Positions 1-8,923 are shown, counted from the first letter of the stretch. The stretch is 64,000 nt of DNA from CAVZBW01 sp963778465 (GCA_963778465.1 CAVZUK010000003.1:682001-746000), one strand, 5' to 3'. The notes: generated from the letters alone by a model not told the origin. Numbers and translations: made by a program.

Positions 1-2
1 CC

Positions 3-884
3 GACTATCTGGTGCAGTACGCACGGGACTACGCGGCCGTAGGGCTCCCGCTCGAGTTCATCGACTTCGAGAACGAGGGCAACCTGGCTGCGGCCGGCTA
101 CACGAGCATGATCATGAGCCCGCGCCAGACGGCCGACTTCGCACCGGTGCTCGGCGACGCGTTGGCCAGGTCCGGCCTTCCCACGCGCGTCCAATGCTGC
201 GACACCGAGGGTTGGAACTATGCGGCGCGCTACGCCCGCGCCCTCGAGGCCTACCGACCTGCGGCCCGGACGGTCAGGGCCTTCTCCAGCCACGGCTACA
301 CCAAGGAACCCGCGTCGCCGCTTCCCGGATGGTCCGAGCCCGTCTGGGAGACGGAATGGTCGACGTTGGACCGTTGGGACCCGGCCTGGGACGACGGGAC
401 ACGCGCCTCGGGCTTCTCCTGGGCGGAGAACCTCTACGCCGGGCTGGCCGACGCGAACCTCGACGCCTTCTTCTACTGGTGGGGCACCAGCCAGATCGGC
501 GACGACAACCAGAGCCTGGTCCGGGTCGACGGCACGACCGTGACGCCGTCCGCGCGCCTGTGGGCCTTCGCGAACTACAGCCGTTTCGTGCGGCCGGGCG
601 CGATCCGCATCGGCACCGGCTCCGGCGACCACCATCTCGATCTCACGGCGTTCCGGAACACGAACGGAACCGTCGCCGTCGTCGCCCTCAACACGGACAC
701 GCATCCGGTGCAGGTGAGCTTCTCGTTGTCGGGTGCGGGGCTGCCGAGGAAGGGTTCGGCCACTCCGTACCTGAGCGATGCCTCGGCCGACACGGCGGCC
801 CAGCCCGCGGTGAGGATCGGCGGCGGATCCTTCCGGACGACCCTTCCGGAGCGAGCGTTGGTCACCTACGTCCTCCGGGCTTGA
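3..884 (+). CDS. GH30-family glycoside hydrolase, 5'-truncated by window edge
   Basis: The reading frame is open from the left edge (codons GAC-TAT-CTG precede the first GTG at 12), so the N-terminus and any signal peptide lie outside the window. The visible ~293 residues resemble the C-terminal part of GH30 TIM-barrel enzymes (glucuronoxylanases and beta-1,6-glycanases). FENEG carries the likely acid/base Glu and VWETEWST the likely nucleophile Glu. A C-terminal beta-sandwich follows (VAVVALNTDTHPVQVSFSLS). The enzyme is probably secreted and acts on plant- or microbe-derived polysaccharide. It converges on the SARP gene, 25 bases away. Family assignment is fairly sure; substrate is unknown. 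Confidence 0.8.
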   Translation, partial: DYLVQYARDYAAVGLPLEFIDFENEGNLAAAGYTSMIMSPRQTADFAPVLGDALARSGLPTRVQCCDTEGWNYAARYARALEAYRPAARTVRAFSSHGYTKEPASPLPGWSEPVWETEWSTLDRWDPAWDDGTRASGFSWAENLYAGLADANLDAFFYWWGTSQIGDDNQSLVRVDGTTVTPSARLWAFANYSRFVRPGAIRIGTGSGDHHLDLTAFRNTNGTVAVVALNTDTHPVQVSFSLSGAGLPRKGSATPYLSDASADTAAQPAVRIGGGSFRTTLPERALVTYVLRA

Positions 885-909
885 TCGGTTCTTCGAGGCC
901 GTCCTCGGG

Positions 910-3900
910 TCAGCCGGGGTCCGCGTCGAGGGCCGCCAGCGCGCCGCCCAGCCCGGCGCGGGTCAACCGATCCACGAGCTCGTCGGCGCCCGCAGCGGGG
1001 CGCCCGGCCCGCCGCGCCGCCAGGAGGCGATCGGTCTCGGTCCGCAGCCCCCAGCTGCGGGCACCCAGGCGATCGCATGCCTCGAGCGAGCGGGCGAAGT
1101 GGTGGTCGGCGAGGTCGAACCGTCCCTGCCGGGCGGCGAGCCTCCCGAGCGAACGATCGACCGGGCCGAATTCGGAGACGAACATGGTGGCGATCGAGAA
1201 GCTGCCCGCCAGGGGGGCCAGATCCTCCGCCAGCCGCGCCACGGCATCGTCGTCGCCTACGGCACTCGCCACCTCGGCCGCGACGCACAGCTCCCACTCC
1301 CAGAGATCCGACTGACGGAATCTCGGCAGCTGCGGGAGGATCTCGGCCAGAAGGGACCGCGCTCCCTCGACGTCGCCTTCGAGCACCGTGACGAGGGTCG
1401 TGCCGAGTGACAGGGCCAGCAGCCCCGACTCGGCGATCGGCGCGCCGCCGGCCTCCGGGGGGGCCTCCAGCAGGGGCCGCAGCTGCCCGAGGTTCCCCCG
1501 GTGGAAGGCCGAGAGGAAGAGGTGGCCTCCAAACGCACCCAGCGCATCGGGTATGCCGAAGCGCTGGCCGATCTCGAGGGCCGCAACGGCGTGGTCGTCG
1601 GCGCTCCCGAAGTCCCCGTGCATGCCCTCCCAGCTGGACACCGCCACCTCGTATCCCCAGCGGAGCCCGGGATGCTCCAGCCGATCGGTCAGGTCGCGGA
1701 TGCGTTCGAGCTCCCGTTCGACCAGTGCTCCGTCGCCCTTCGCGGCATCCAAGGAGAGCTTCCCGAGGACGGCTCGGGCAAGGAGCCACCTGTTGCCGGT
1801 GACCGACGTGACTTCCTCGAGCCGCTCCCACCATCTGCGGCGATCTTCGGGACTCGGGCAAAAGTTCCCCCTCGTGTGGCAGACGATCTCCAGGAGCTCC
1901 GCGTCGCCCGTGGCGACGGCGTGTTCCTCCGCAGCGGTCTCGATCTCGTCGAGCTGGGCCGGATCGGTCAGGTGTCCGGGTCGCAACAGCGCATCACCGG
2001 CCCAGGCCGCGGCCACCCGAAGCCACTTGGTCCGCGTCGCGGAGGACGCGTGCGCGTAGCCCTCGTCGAGCAGTCGCGACCGCTGCTGGGAGCCGCTGGT
2101 TCCCTGGCCGTGGGCGTGGCACCCGAGCGCCACGTCGCAGAAGCGGTCCCAATCCCCCGCCGCTCGGGTCAGGTCGGCCGCTCGAGACCAGGCGGCCTCC
2201 GCCTCCCCGGGCGCACCGGACAGGCCGGCCGCCTGGCCGAGGACGATCGACGCGTCGGCCAGCGGCCCGGGGGGGAGCTCCTCGCCGCAGGCGTCGATCA
2301 AGCGGTTGCACAGATCCCGGGCCACGCCAAAGTCCAGGGACGACAATGCCCTCCGGGCGCCGCCCAACACGAACGCGGCGGCCTTCTCGGTGTCGAGGCT
2401 CCGCAGGCCCTTGAGCGCGTGGTCGGCCGACTCGATCGTGGCGCCGCGAGCGGCAAGGACCTCGGCCGCCGCACCATGCAACCGGCTGCGGCGGCTCGCC
2501 GACACCGATCCGGCGACGACGTCTCGGATCAATGCATGGTCGAAGCGGAACCGGTCGAGCTCCTCCTGCTCGACCACGAGCCCGAGATGCACGGTCTCGT
2601 CGAGCGACTCGAGGGCCTCGGTCACCCCGCGACCGGTGATCGCCGAGACCACTGCGACGTCGATGTCGGAGCCGACCACCGCCGCGGCTTCGAGGAGGCG
2701 GCGAGCGGGCAGCGACAGTTGGGCGACGCGGTTGCCGATGATGCCTCGGACCACCGGCCTCGTCGTGGCGTGTTCTGTCAGGCTCGCCCCCTCGACCCGG
2801 CCCTCCTCGACCAGGCCCTCCTCGCCGGCGGCCAACAGCTCCCGGATGAGCAGGGGAATCCCGCCCGATTGTTCCAGCAAGGTCGCAGCGAGCGTGCGGC
2901 AGTCCTCCGGTGTCGAGCCGAGCCCCAGCCGCTGGACGAGCTCCGCCACGTCGGGCTCGAGGAGCCGACCGACCTCCACCAGGGAGGCGTCCTCGCGCCG
3001 CAGCAGTTCCATCACGGTGGTGCTGATCGTCCCTTCCTCCTCCGGAGACCGCGCCGTGACGACGAGCGCGACCGGTCGAGGCCAGGGTCGGTCGATGACC
3101 TCGTGCAGGAGTCCCCTCCCGGCCTCGCCCATCCGGTCGCCGTCGTCGATCAGCAAGAGGAGCGGCCGTCCCGGACCGACGCTGCGAAGGAATTGCAGCA
3201 CGCTCTCGGTCAGCCGGATGCGGGCCAGATCGAGATCGGTGTCGAGCGGGGGCGCCGGGCCGACCTCGGGGACGAGCCATGCCAGGTCGGCGGGAACGCT
3301 CTGTGCGCCATCGGCACCGTGGTCACCGTCGAGGACGTCGTGCAGGAGGGCCCTCACGAGCGAGGGGAAGGGGGCGAAAGGGAGGGTGGCGTCGTCCTCG
3401 ACGGACGCCCGGGCGACGACGCTCCCGTGCACCGTGGCCAGCATGGCGAGCTCGGCCAGCAATCGGGTCTTCCCGTGCCCGGCCTGACCGGTCACCACGG
3501 CCAGGCGGACCGACGCGTCAGTCGGCGCCCCGGCCGTCGCCGCCTGGAGAGCCGTGAGGTGCCGCTCGCGCCCGACGAAGGGCAGGTGTCGCGGCTCGGC
3601 CGGCGTCCCACGCGGTTCTCTCGGGGCCGGGCTCGCGGCCGGCCGTTCCCGACCGGGCGGAGTCGAGACCGTTTCCTCCGGAGGCGGGAGCGTCGGGGGG
3701 GGAAGGGTCAATCGGAGGTCGGGCGAATGGAGGAGGATCCGCTCCTCGAGCTCGCCGAGTTCGGGCGACGGATCGATGCCGAGCTCGACCGCGAGATGCT
3801 TGCGGAGCCGGCCGTAGGTGGCGAGGGCCTCGCCCTGCCGTCCGCATCGATAGAGGGCGAGCATCAGCTGACCCCAAAACGGCTCGCGCAACGGGTGCTC

Positions 3901-4474
3901 GCCCACGAGCTGCTGGAGCTCCGCGACGAGAGTGGCGTGCCGACCCAACGCGAGCTCGGCCCCGATGCAGAGCTCGAGGGCCTCCAACCGGCGCTCGTTG
4001 AGCCGGAGCGACTCGGTGACGGCGAAGGATTCATAGGCCAGGTCCGCCAGCGCCCTCCCGCGCCACATTCCGAGTGCTCGGCGCAGCGTGGAGGCTGCCC
4101 GGTACGGATCGCCGTGGCCGAGGGACGCCGACCCGGCGCCGACGGCGCGCTCAAAGCGGTGCACGTCGACCTGGTCCGGATCGATCGCGAGCATGTAGCC
4201 GGTCTGGTGGCTCACGAGCAGATCCGATCCCCTGGCGACGGCGGGGCTGGACGCCGAGCGCGCTCCGCAGCCGGGAGATGTAGGCCCGCAGGGTCGTCAC
4301 CCCCGACGGCGGCGGCGCACCGGCCCAGAGCTGGTCGACGAGCCAGTCGAGGCCGAGCACCTGACCGGGGTGGAGCGCGAGTAGGACGAGCGCGGCGCGC
4401 TGGCGGCGGCCGCCGATCGGGATCGTCTGCCCGTCGTCACGAACCTCGCAGTGTCCGAGCAGGAGGAATTCCAT
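910..4474 (-). CDS. AfsR/SARP-type transcriptional regulator with AAA ATPase domain, frameshifted
   Basis: The N-terminal OmpR-type winged helix (from ATG 4474: MEFLLLGHCEVRDDGQ ... TTLRAYISRLRSALG) is in one frame. The rest is in another frame, open from about 4296 to 910: DLLVSHQTGYML, a bacterial transcriptional activation (BTAD) domain, a linker, then an NTPase with Walker A GQAGHGKTRL and Walker B LLLLIDDGD, and a long helical TPR-like C-terminus. Joining them needs removal of one base between about 4229 and 4246, where CCCC and GGGG runs occur. The repaired protein would be ~1187 aa, normal for large SARPs. It starts 13 bases after the solute-binding protein stop, so the two are probably co-transcribed. 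The target genes are not evident. Confidence 0.85.
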
Positions 4475-4487
4475 CGGGCGGGCGCGA

Positions 4488-5777
4488 CTACGTCCCCGGG
4501 GTGCCGGCGGGTGGCGTGGCGAGGCTGGTGTCCCTCGCGTCGAGCGAGCCGAAGCAGGCGAAGACCTGACGGCCCTTCGGGTACACGGGCTCGAAGTGGG
4601 TGCCGTCGGCCTTGACGTATGCCGTGCACCACGGGCCCTTGGCCGTGTGGTGGGCGGCGGTCCAGTCGGTGACGGTGGCGAACCCGTCGGCCGTGAAGTC
4701 CGTCATCTGGTTGGTCAGCCGGACGACCCTTTGTTGCGTGAGGTTCCTGCCCGCCGCCTCGACCCCCGCGGCGAACAGGGCGGCCGACTCCCATCCCGCG
4801 GTGGCAAGTTGGTCCCCCGAGTAGGCCGGCTCGTACTTCCTCATGGCGTCGAGATAGGCCTGCAGGCCCGGATAGCGCTGGGTCGGGGCGCGCAGTGGCA
4901 CGTAAGGGATGCTGAAGTACACGTGCTGCATCAGGGTGGCGTAGCTGTCGAGCACCTGTTGGTCGCTGCCGTTGAACCAGAGCTGATCGGCGTTGACGCC
5001 GTACTGCTGCAACGCCCGTGCCAGCGAGATGTTGCCTGTGACGTCCATACAGCTCACGACGAAGTCGCTGCCGGCGTGCTCGATCCGTTGGACGTCGGTC
5101 GTCATGTCCCCGTCGATCGGCGCATTGAGGTCTACGAAGCTGACGTCGAACCCCGAGCGCCGGAGCTGGGCGGCCGTGCTGCCGCAGATCGATCCGGATG
5201 GCTGGACGTTGTAGGCCATGACCGCAACCGACGTGCGGTGCGTCCTCCTGATGAGCCACGCCGTGTAGGGCCCGACCACCGCGGGGAGCTCTGTCGAGCC
5301 TCCGGCTCCGTAGAGGTTGGGGGGCCCGCTCCAATTCGGGGTCGCGTCGTACCCGTAGGTCGGTGTCCCGGTTTCGTCGAACACGCTCGGGGTGAAGAAT
5401 GCGCTGGCCACCCCGACCACGGCGAACACGTGGTCCTGGTCGACCAGCGTCCGTGCCAGGTTGGCGAACGCCGTGGGGTTGCCGCCGTCGTCGAGGGAGT
5501 AAGCGAGGTCGAGCTTCCGGCCGTCGATCCCGCCCCTGGCGTTGACCGTGTCGAAATAGGCCCTCACGCCCGGCACGACGGCTGCGAAGTCGGAGGCGAG
5601 CGGCCCCGTCAGCGTCGCGATGTCGCCGACCGTGATCTGGCGGGAGGTGACTCCCGGAGCGTTTCCGGAGGTCGTCGAGGCCCGGGCGGTTCGAGGGGTG
5701 GCGTTGAGAGCACCACCTGAGACCAGGACCGTGGCCGTGACGACGAGCCCGACTCGCACGGTGAGACGCCGCAGCAT
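4488..5777 (-). CDS. ABC-type (branched-chain amino acid-like) substrate-binding protein, exported
   Basis: A 429-aa periplasmic-binding protein of the Peripla_BP_6 (LivJ-like) type. ATG 5777 is chosen over the longer upstream frame because a GGGGGAG ribosome site precedes it and a Sec signal peptide begins there (MLRRLTVRVGLVVTATVLVSGG, cleavage near ARA-ST). The body shows the typical start ITVGDIATLTGPLASDF, then GIDGRKLDLAYSLDDGG. No lipobox is seen. No permease or ATPase genes lie nearby, so it is an orphan receptor or is shared with a distant transporter. The SARP gene directly downstream suggests a link between ligand sensing and regulation, which is inference. An operator-like palindrome lies ~49 bases upstream of the start. 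Confidence 0.85.
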   Translation of the reverse strand: MLRRLTVRVGLVVTATVLVSGGALNATPRTARASTTSGNAPGVTSRQITVGDIATLTGPLASDFAAVVPGVRAYFDTVNARGGIDGRKLDLAYSLDDGGNPTAFANLARTLVDQDHVFAVVGVASAFFTPSVFDETGTPTYGYDATPNWSGPPNLYGAGGSTELPAVVGPYTAWLIRRTHRTSVAVMAYNVQPSGSICGSTAAQLRRSGFDVSFVDLNAPIDGDMTTDVQRIEHAGSDFVVSCMDVTGNISLARALQQYGVNADQLWFNGSDQQVLDSYATLMQHVYFSIPYVPLRAPTQRYPGLQAYLDAMRKYEPAYSGDQLATAGWESAALFAAGVEAAGRNLTQQRVVRLTNQMTDFTADGFATVTDWTAAHHTAKGPWCTAYVKADGTHFEPVYPKGRQVFACFGSLDARDTSLATPPAGTPGT

Positions 5778-5825
5778 GGGAGCTCCCCCTCGGTCGTGCA
5801 GGCTTTCGGCCGGCCGGGCTGAAGT

Positions 5826-5846
5826 AATTGTTATCTTCCAACAATT
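5826..5846. promoter_or_regulatory. Perfect AATTGTT-N7-AACAATT inverted repeat, candidate operator
   Basis: Seven-base arms AATTGTT and AACAATT are separated by 7 bases in an unusually A+T-rich island between the solute-binding protein (start 5777) and the rightward ORF at 5877. The 21-base site resembles LacI-family operators in arm sequence and spacing. A TTGCAA sequence abuts it at 5847-5852. The binding protein is unknown. Confidence 0.55.
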
Positions 5847-5876
5847 TTGCAACGGGTCGCGTTCACACTGACCCGA

Positions 5877-6277
5877 TGAGAGACGGGGAGGGCCCGGCGC
5901 CCCGAGCCCTCCGGGTCCGACGTGCGCGAACGGCGCCTCTTGTGGGCGCCGGGAGGCACACCGGGAACGCGAGCGTGGTGGACGAGAGTAGGGACGGAGA
6001 GCTGGAAGAGGGGCGTGCAACGGCTGGCGATCTCGGCGGGGTGGCGGGACAGTCGCGGACCCGCCTCCAACGCATCCGGGAACGTGTCGACGGGCCGGGA
6101 TGGCGCGCGTGCTGGCTGCGGACGGAGGACGGGGAACCCTCGGAGGCGGGCGACACGGTCGACGCCACCGAGGACCTCACGCTCCTGCTCCAGCTGGCGG
6201 AGGCGGCCGCCGGGGACGACGACGAAGGCGTCTTCGGCGCGTTGGCTGCACTCGAGGAGACGCTCGACGAGGAGTGA
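5877..6277 (+). CDS. Hypothetical acidic protein
   Basis: A 133-aa frame from ATG 5877. In-frame GTGs at 5975 and 5978 are alternative starts, and no ribosome site is convincing for any of them. The last ~45 codons show strong G/C preference at third positions and encode an acidic helical tail (EDLTLLLQLAEAAAGDDDEG), which argues for real coding. The N-terminal half is Arg-rich and less convincing. No family is recognised. It lies alone between the solute-binding protein promoter region and the 19-codon unit. Confidence 0.45.
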
Positions 6278-6296
6278 GGACGGCCCAGGGGCTGCG

Positions 6297-6325
6297 TTGA
6301 TGCCCGTAAGTGAACGGCGTACACT
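6297..6325 (+). promoter_or_regulatory. Sigma-70-like promoter for the 19-codon unit
   Basis: TTGATG (6297-6302) and TACACT (6320-6325) are separated by exactly 17 bases. The distance to the ATG at 6378 leaves a ~45-base leader containing a strong AAGGAGAG ribosome site. Confidence 0.5.
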
Positions 6326-6377
6326 TCTGTCGGCCGCAAGCGCCGAATGTTGAGCCGTCGATCAAGGAGAGAAGACG

Positions 6378-6437
6378 ATGTTGGAGCTACTTCACCTTTT
6401 CCAGGTGCTCTTGAGCCTCGTGGGGCACCTGCACTGA
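6378..6437 (+). CDS. 19-residue hydrophobic peptide (MLELLHLFQVLLSLVGHLH)
   Basis: ATG 6378 follows AAGGAGAGAAGACG, one of the best ribosome sites in the window. The 19-codon frame ends in TGA at 6435-6437. The peptide is almost entirely Leu, Val, Phe and His and could form one amphipathic or membrane helix. It has its own promoter (6297-6325) and is closed 9 bases later by a 12-bp hairpin and then a 14-bp hairpin. It could be a functional membrane micro-protein, a toxin-like peptide, or the coding part of a regulatory RNA. No homologue is known to me. Too short for ordinary gene finders. Confidence 0.5.
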   Translation: MLELLHLFQVLLSLVGHLH

Positions 6438-6446
6438 GACGACGAG

Positions 6447-6480
6447 ACAGGGCTCCGGGTTGTCACCACCGGAGCCCTGT
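6447..6480 (+). terminator. 12-bp hairpin after the 19-codon ORF
   Basis: ACAGGGCTCCGG (6447-6458) pairs perfectly with CCGGAGCCCTGT (6469-6480) across a 10-base loop. There is no U-run. It probably ends the mini-gene transcript or stabilises its 3' end. Confidence 0.7.
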
Positions 6481-6486
6481 GTCGAA

Positions 6487-6518
6487 GAAGCGGCGCACCC
6501 GAGTGGGTGCGCCGCTTC
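6487..6518. terminator. 14-bp perfect hairpin with GAGT loop
   Basis: GAAGCGGCGCACCC (6487-6500) pairs with GGGTGCGCCGCTTC (6505-6518) around a four-base loop. It sits between the mini-gene and the oppositely oriented MFS gene (stop 6583) and could terminate both. Confidence 0.75.
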
Positions 6519-6582
6519 TGCTTTCAGGTTCGGGAGGAGACGAGCCGAGTCCGGTTGCGCCGGATCGCGGTGGCGAGCGCCG

Positions 6583-8166
6583 TCATCCGGCCTCCCTCTC
6601 CAGCCACCCGTCCTCCCCGGTCGGTCCGTCTCCGGACGCAGTGGCCGCTCCGTCGCTGGCGACCGCAAGCCGGGCGGCCGGTCGCGGCGACCGCACGCCG
6701 AAGACGATCATGGCGAGCGTCGCCAGGCTGAACAGGGCGGCGATGCCGAAGACCTCGTCCAGACCGTGCACGGCGACGTCGTTGACGTGGGTGAGTGCGG
6801 CTCCCGTGAGGTGCTGAGCACCCAGCTGGACGTGCCCCGTGACCGCGTCGAAGATCGTCACGAGCACGGCCAGCCCTAGCGCCCCGCCGAGCTGCTGGGA
6901 GACGTTCACCAGCCCCGAGGCCGCGCCGGCGTCCTCGGGCGCCACGTCGGCCAGGGATGCCGAGGTCAGGCTCACGAACGAGACGCCCATCCCCGCACCG
7001 ATCAGCACCATGGACACCACGATCTGCCCGTAGGTGGTCGACGGACGGATGGCGGTGGCGAGCAGCAGCCCGAGGACCACGCTGGTGGCCCCGAGCGCCA
7101 TGACGACCTTCTGGGGCAGACGTGGCACGAGGATCCGACCGGTGAACTGCGACGCCACGAACACCGACGTCGGCATGGGCAGGAACGCGATCCCCGCCAC
7201 GAGCGGGGAGAACGCCTGCACGTCCTGGAAGAACTGGACGAGGAAGAAGAAGAGGCCGTACATCCCTGCGTAGAGCAGGCCTCGTGCCAGGTTCGAGATG
7301 TTGCGGGTGGCGTTGGCAAAGAGCCGGAGGGGCAGAATGGGCTCGTCGACGCGACTTTCCTGGCGCAAGAAGAGCGCGAGGAGGCCAGCGCCGGCGAGCA
7401 GCGAGACGATGACGGTCGGGCTGCCCCACCCCTTGGTACCGGCCTCGACGAGGCCGAAGACGATGGCGGTCATCCCGACCGTCGACGTCACCGCGCCGGC
7501 CAGGTCGAAGCGACCGGACCGACGAGCCGTCTCGCCGACGACCAGGCGGGCGAGCACCCAGACCAGGATGCCGATCGGCACGTTGACGAACATCACCCAG
7601 CGCCACGAGACGAGGTCGGTGAGGAGCCCGCCGGCGACGAGCCCGGTCGCCCCGCCGGCTGCCGAGACGGTGGTGTAGAGGCCGATGGCCCGGACCCGGG
7701 CCGGACCCTCCGGGAATGCCGTCGTGAGCAGGGAAAGGGCAGAGGGTGCGGCCAGGGCGGCGCCGATGCCCTGCGCGGCCCGTGAGGCCAGGAGCATCCA
7801 GCTCGTGACGGCCAACCCTCCGACCAATGAGCTCAGGGTGAACAGGGCGATGCCGGCCAGAAAGACGCGGCGCCGCCCGAGCAGGTCTCCTGCTCTGGCT
7901 CCGAGGAGGAGAAGGCCCCCAAACGTGAGGATGTAGGCGTTGAGCACCCACGAGAGGCCGGAGGACGAGAACCCGAGGCCGTGCTGGATGTGGGGCAGCG
8001 CCACGTTCACGATGGTCGTGTCGAGGACCACCATCAGCTGGGCGGTCAGGATCACGAAGAGGAGCACCGTCGGGTTGGCGAGATGGCGCCGGAGCCCGCC
8101 TGAGGGGCCGGTCCCGGGCACTCGGGGCGTTCGAGGACGCGTTTGGCTAAGGGGGGTGAGGGGCAT
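6583..8166 (-). CDS. DHA2-family (EmrB/QacA) MFS drug exporter, 14 TM
   Basis: A 527-aa inner-membrane H+-antiporter. The DHA2 signature LDTTIVNVALP lies in TM1 around residue 49, and motif A (GARAGDLLGRRR) follows TM2. Hydrophobic segments continue to about residue 490 with the length typical of 14-TM exporters, followed by a short polar tail. The start at 8166 has GGAAAGG upstream. It is transcribed divergently from a TetR gene, and three CCTCCG/CGGAGG half-sites lie between them, one pair inside its own promoter spacer. That is the classical arrangement of a substrate-induced efflux pump. Substrate unknown. Confidence 0.93.
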   Translation of the reverse strand: MPLTPLSQTRPRTPRVPGTGPSGGLRRHLANPTVLLFVILTAQLMVVLDTTIVNVALPHIQHGLGFSSSGLSWVLNAYILTFGGLLLLGARAGDLLGRRRVFLAGIALFTLSSLVGGLAVTSWMLLASRAAQGIGAALAAPSALSLLTTAFPEGPARVRAIGLYTTVSAAGGATGLVAGGLLTDLVSWRWVMFVNVPIGILVWVLARLVVGETARRSGRFDLAGAVTSTVGMTAIVFGLVEAGTKGWGSPTVIVSLLAGAGLLALFLRQESRVDEPILPLRLFANATRNISNLARGLLYAGMYGLFFFLVQFFQDVQAFSPLVAGIAFLPMPTSVFVASQFTGRILVPRLPQKVVMALGATSVVLGLLLATAIRPSTTYGQIVVSMVLIGAGMGVSFVSLTSASLADVAPEDAGAASGLVNVSQQLGGALGLAVLVTIFDAVTGHVQLGAQHLTGAALTHVNDVAVHGLDEVFGIAALFSLATLAMIVFGVRSPRPAARLAVASDGAATASGDGPTGEDGWLEREAG

Positions 8167-8193
8167 TGACTTCGACCTTTCCGCTGGTATCCT
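8166..8193 (+). promoter_or_regulatory. Probable tetR promoter
   Basis: TTGACT (8166-8171) and TATCCT (8188-8193) have a 16-base spacer and point toward the TetR gene. The predicted start point falls just before the first CCTCCG half-site at 8208. Confidence 0.45.
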
Positions 8194-8207
8194 GAAAGCG
8201 GAGACTT

Positions 8208-8245
8208 CCTCCGGATAGTATACGGAGGGTACCTCCGTTTAGCAA
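8208..8245 (-). promoter_or_regulatory. MFS promoter with TetR operator built into its spacer
   Basis: Read on the minus strand, TTGCTA (8245-8240) and TATACT (8222-8217) are separated by exactly 17 bases, and that spacer contains the near-palindrome CGGAGGTACCCTCCG. On the plus strand the half-sites are CCTCCG 8208-8213, CGGAGG 8223-8228 and CCTCCG 8232-8237. A TetR dimer bound here would cover the -35/-10 spacer of the exporter promoter and sit just downstream of the tetR promoter. Confidence 0.65.
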
Positions 8246-8276
8246 GACCGAAATTTCGAGGCGAGGCAGCGAGGCC

Positions 8277-8891
8277 ATGAAGAGGCAGCCGAGCGTGTTG
8301 GAGGCGCCCGCCGCGGACGCCGGGGGGGAAGCACCTGGAGGCCGCCCCATGCGGGCCGACGCTCGGCGCAACTACGTGCGACTGGTGGCGGCCGCTCGTG
8401 CGGTCTTCGCCCGGGACGGTGGCGGTGCCTCCATGGAAGCCATAGCCCGGGAGGCCGGGGTCGGCACGGGCACGCTGTATCGGCACTTTCCGAGCCGCCT
8501 CGACGTCGTCGAGGCCGTCTACCGGACCGACGTGGACAACTTGATCCAGACGGCCGAGCGCGTGACCTCGGAGCTCCAGCCCTGGCCGGCGCTGGTCGCC
8601 TTCCTCGAGGCCTTCGTGCGCTATGCGCAGGGCAAGCGGACGTTCCTCAACGAGCTCCACGAGGCCTTCGAGAAGAACCCCGACTTCCGTCCCGAGATGC
8701 TGGGCCGCGTCCAGGGTGCGATGCAGCTCGTCATGGGGCGGGCACAGGACGCAGGGCTCGTCCGGGCCGACGTGACCGGGGCAGACCTCATGCAGCTCGT
8801 CGGCCCGATGTGCAGCAACGCCTCCCTCTCCGAGGAGCAGAGCGAGCGACTCCTCACGGTGATCCTCGACGGTCTCCGGGAGACGACGTAG
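8277..8891 (+). CDS. TetR-family repressor of the adjacent exporter
   Basis: A 204-aa TetR protein. The helix-turn-helix occupies roughly residues 50-75 (SMEAIAREAGVGTGTLYRHF), followed by an all-helical ligand-binding domain. An ~28-residue Pro/Gly-rich N-terminal extension precedes the domain; ATG at residue 25 is an alternative start. It faces away from the MFS gene across a shared operator region, so it most likely represses both genes and is released by the exporter's substrate (inferred from arrangement). Confidence 0.9.
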   Translation: MKRQPSVLEAPAADAGGEAPGGRPMRADARRNYVRLVAAARAVFARDGGGASMEAIAREAGVGTGTLYRHFPSRLDVVEAVYRTDVDNLIQTAERVTSELQPWPALVAFLEAFVRYAQGKRTFLNELHEAFEKNPDFRPEMLGRVQGAMQLVMGRAQDAGLVRADVTGADLMQLVGPMCSNASLSEEQSERLLTVILDGLRETT

Positions 8892-8901
8892 GCAGAGTCG
8901 C

Positions 8902-8923
8902 CGGCGTCCCTCGAGCGACGCCG
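8902..8923 (+). terminator. Weak hairpin after tetR
   Basis: CGGCGTC (8902-8908) pairs with GACGCCG (8917-8923) across 8 bases, 10 bases after the tetR stop. There is no U-run. Confidence 0.35.

Noticed and set aside
1501..4569. 1022-codon open frame on the plus strand opposite the SARP gene
   Set aside because: It is a codon-phase shadow of a high-GC gene: the minus strand encodes recognisable BTAD and ATPase domains, while this translation has no domain and low-complexity Arg/Gly/Pro content.
5863..6339. Ser-rich 158-codon minus-strand frame
   Set aside because: Composition is what the antisense of an acidic high-GC frame gives; the plus-strand frame has the better third-position bias.
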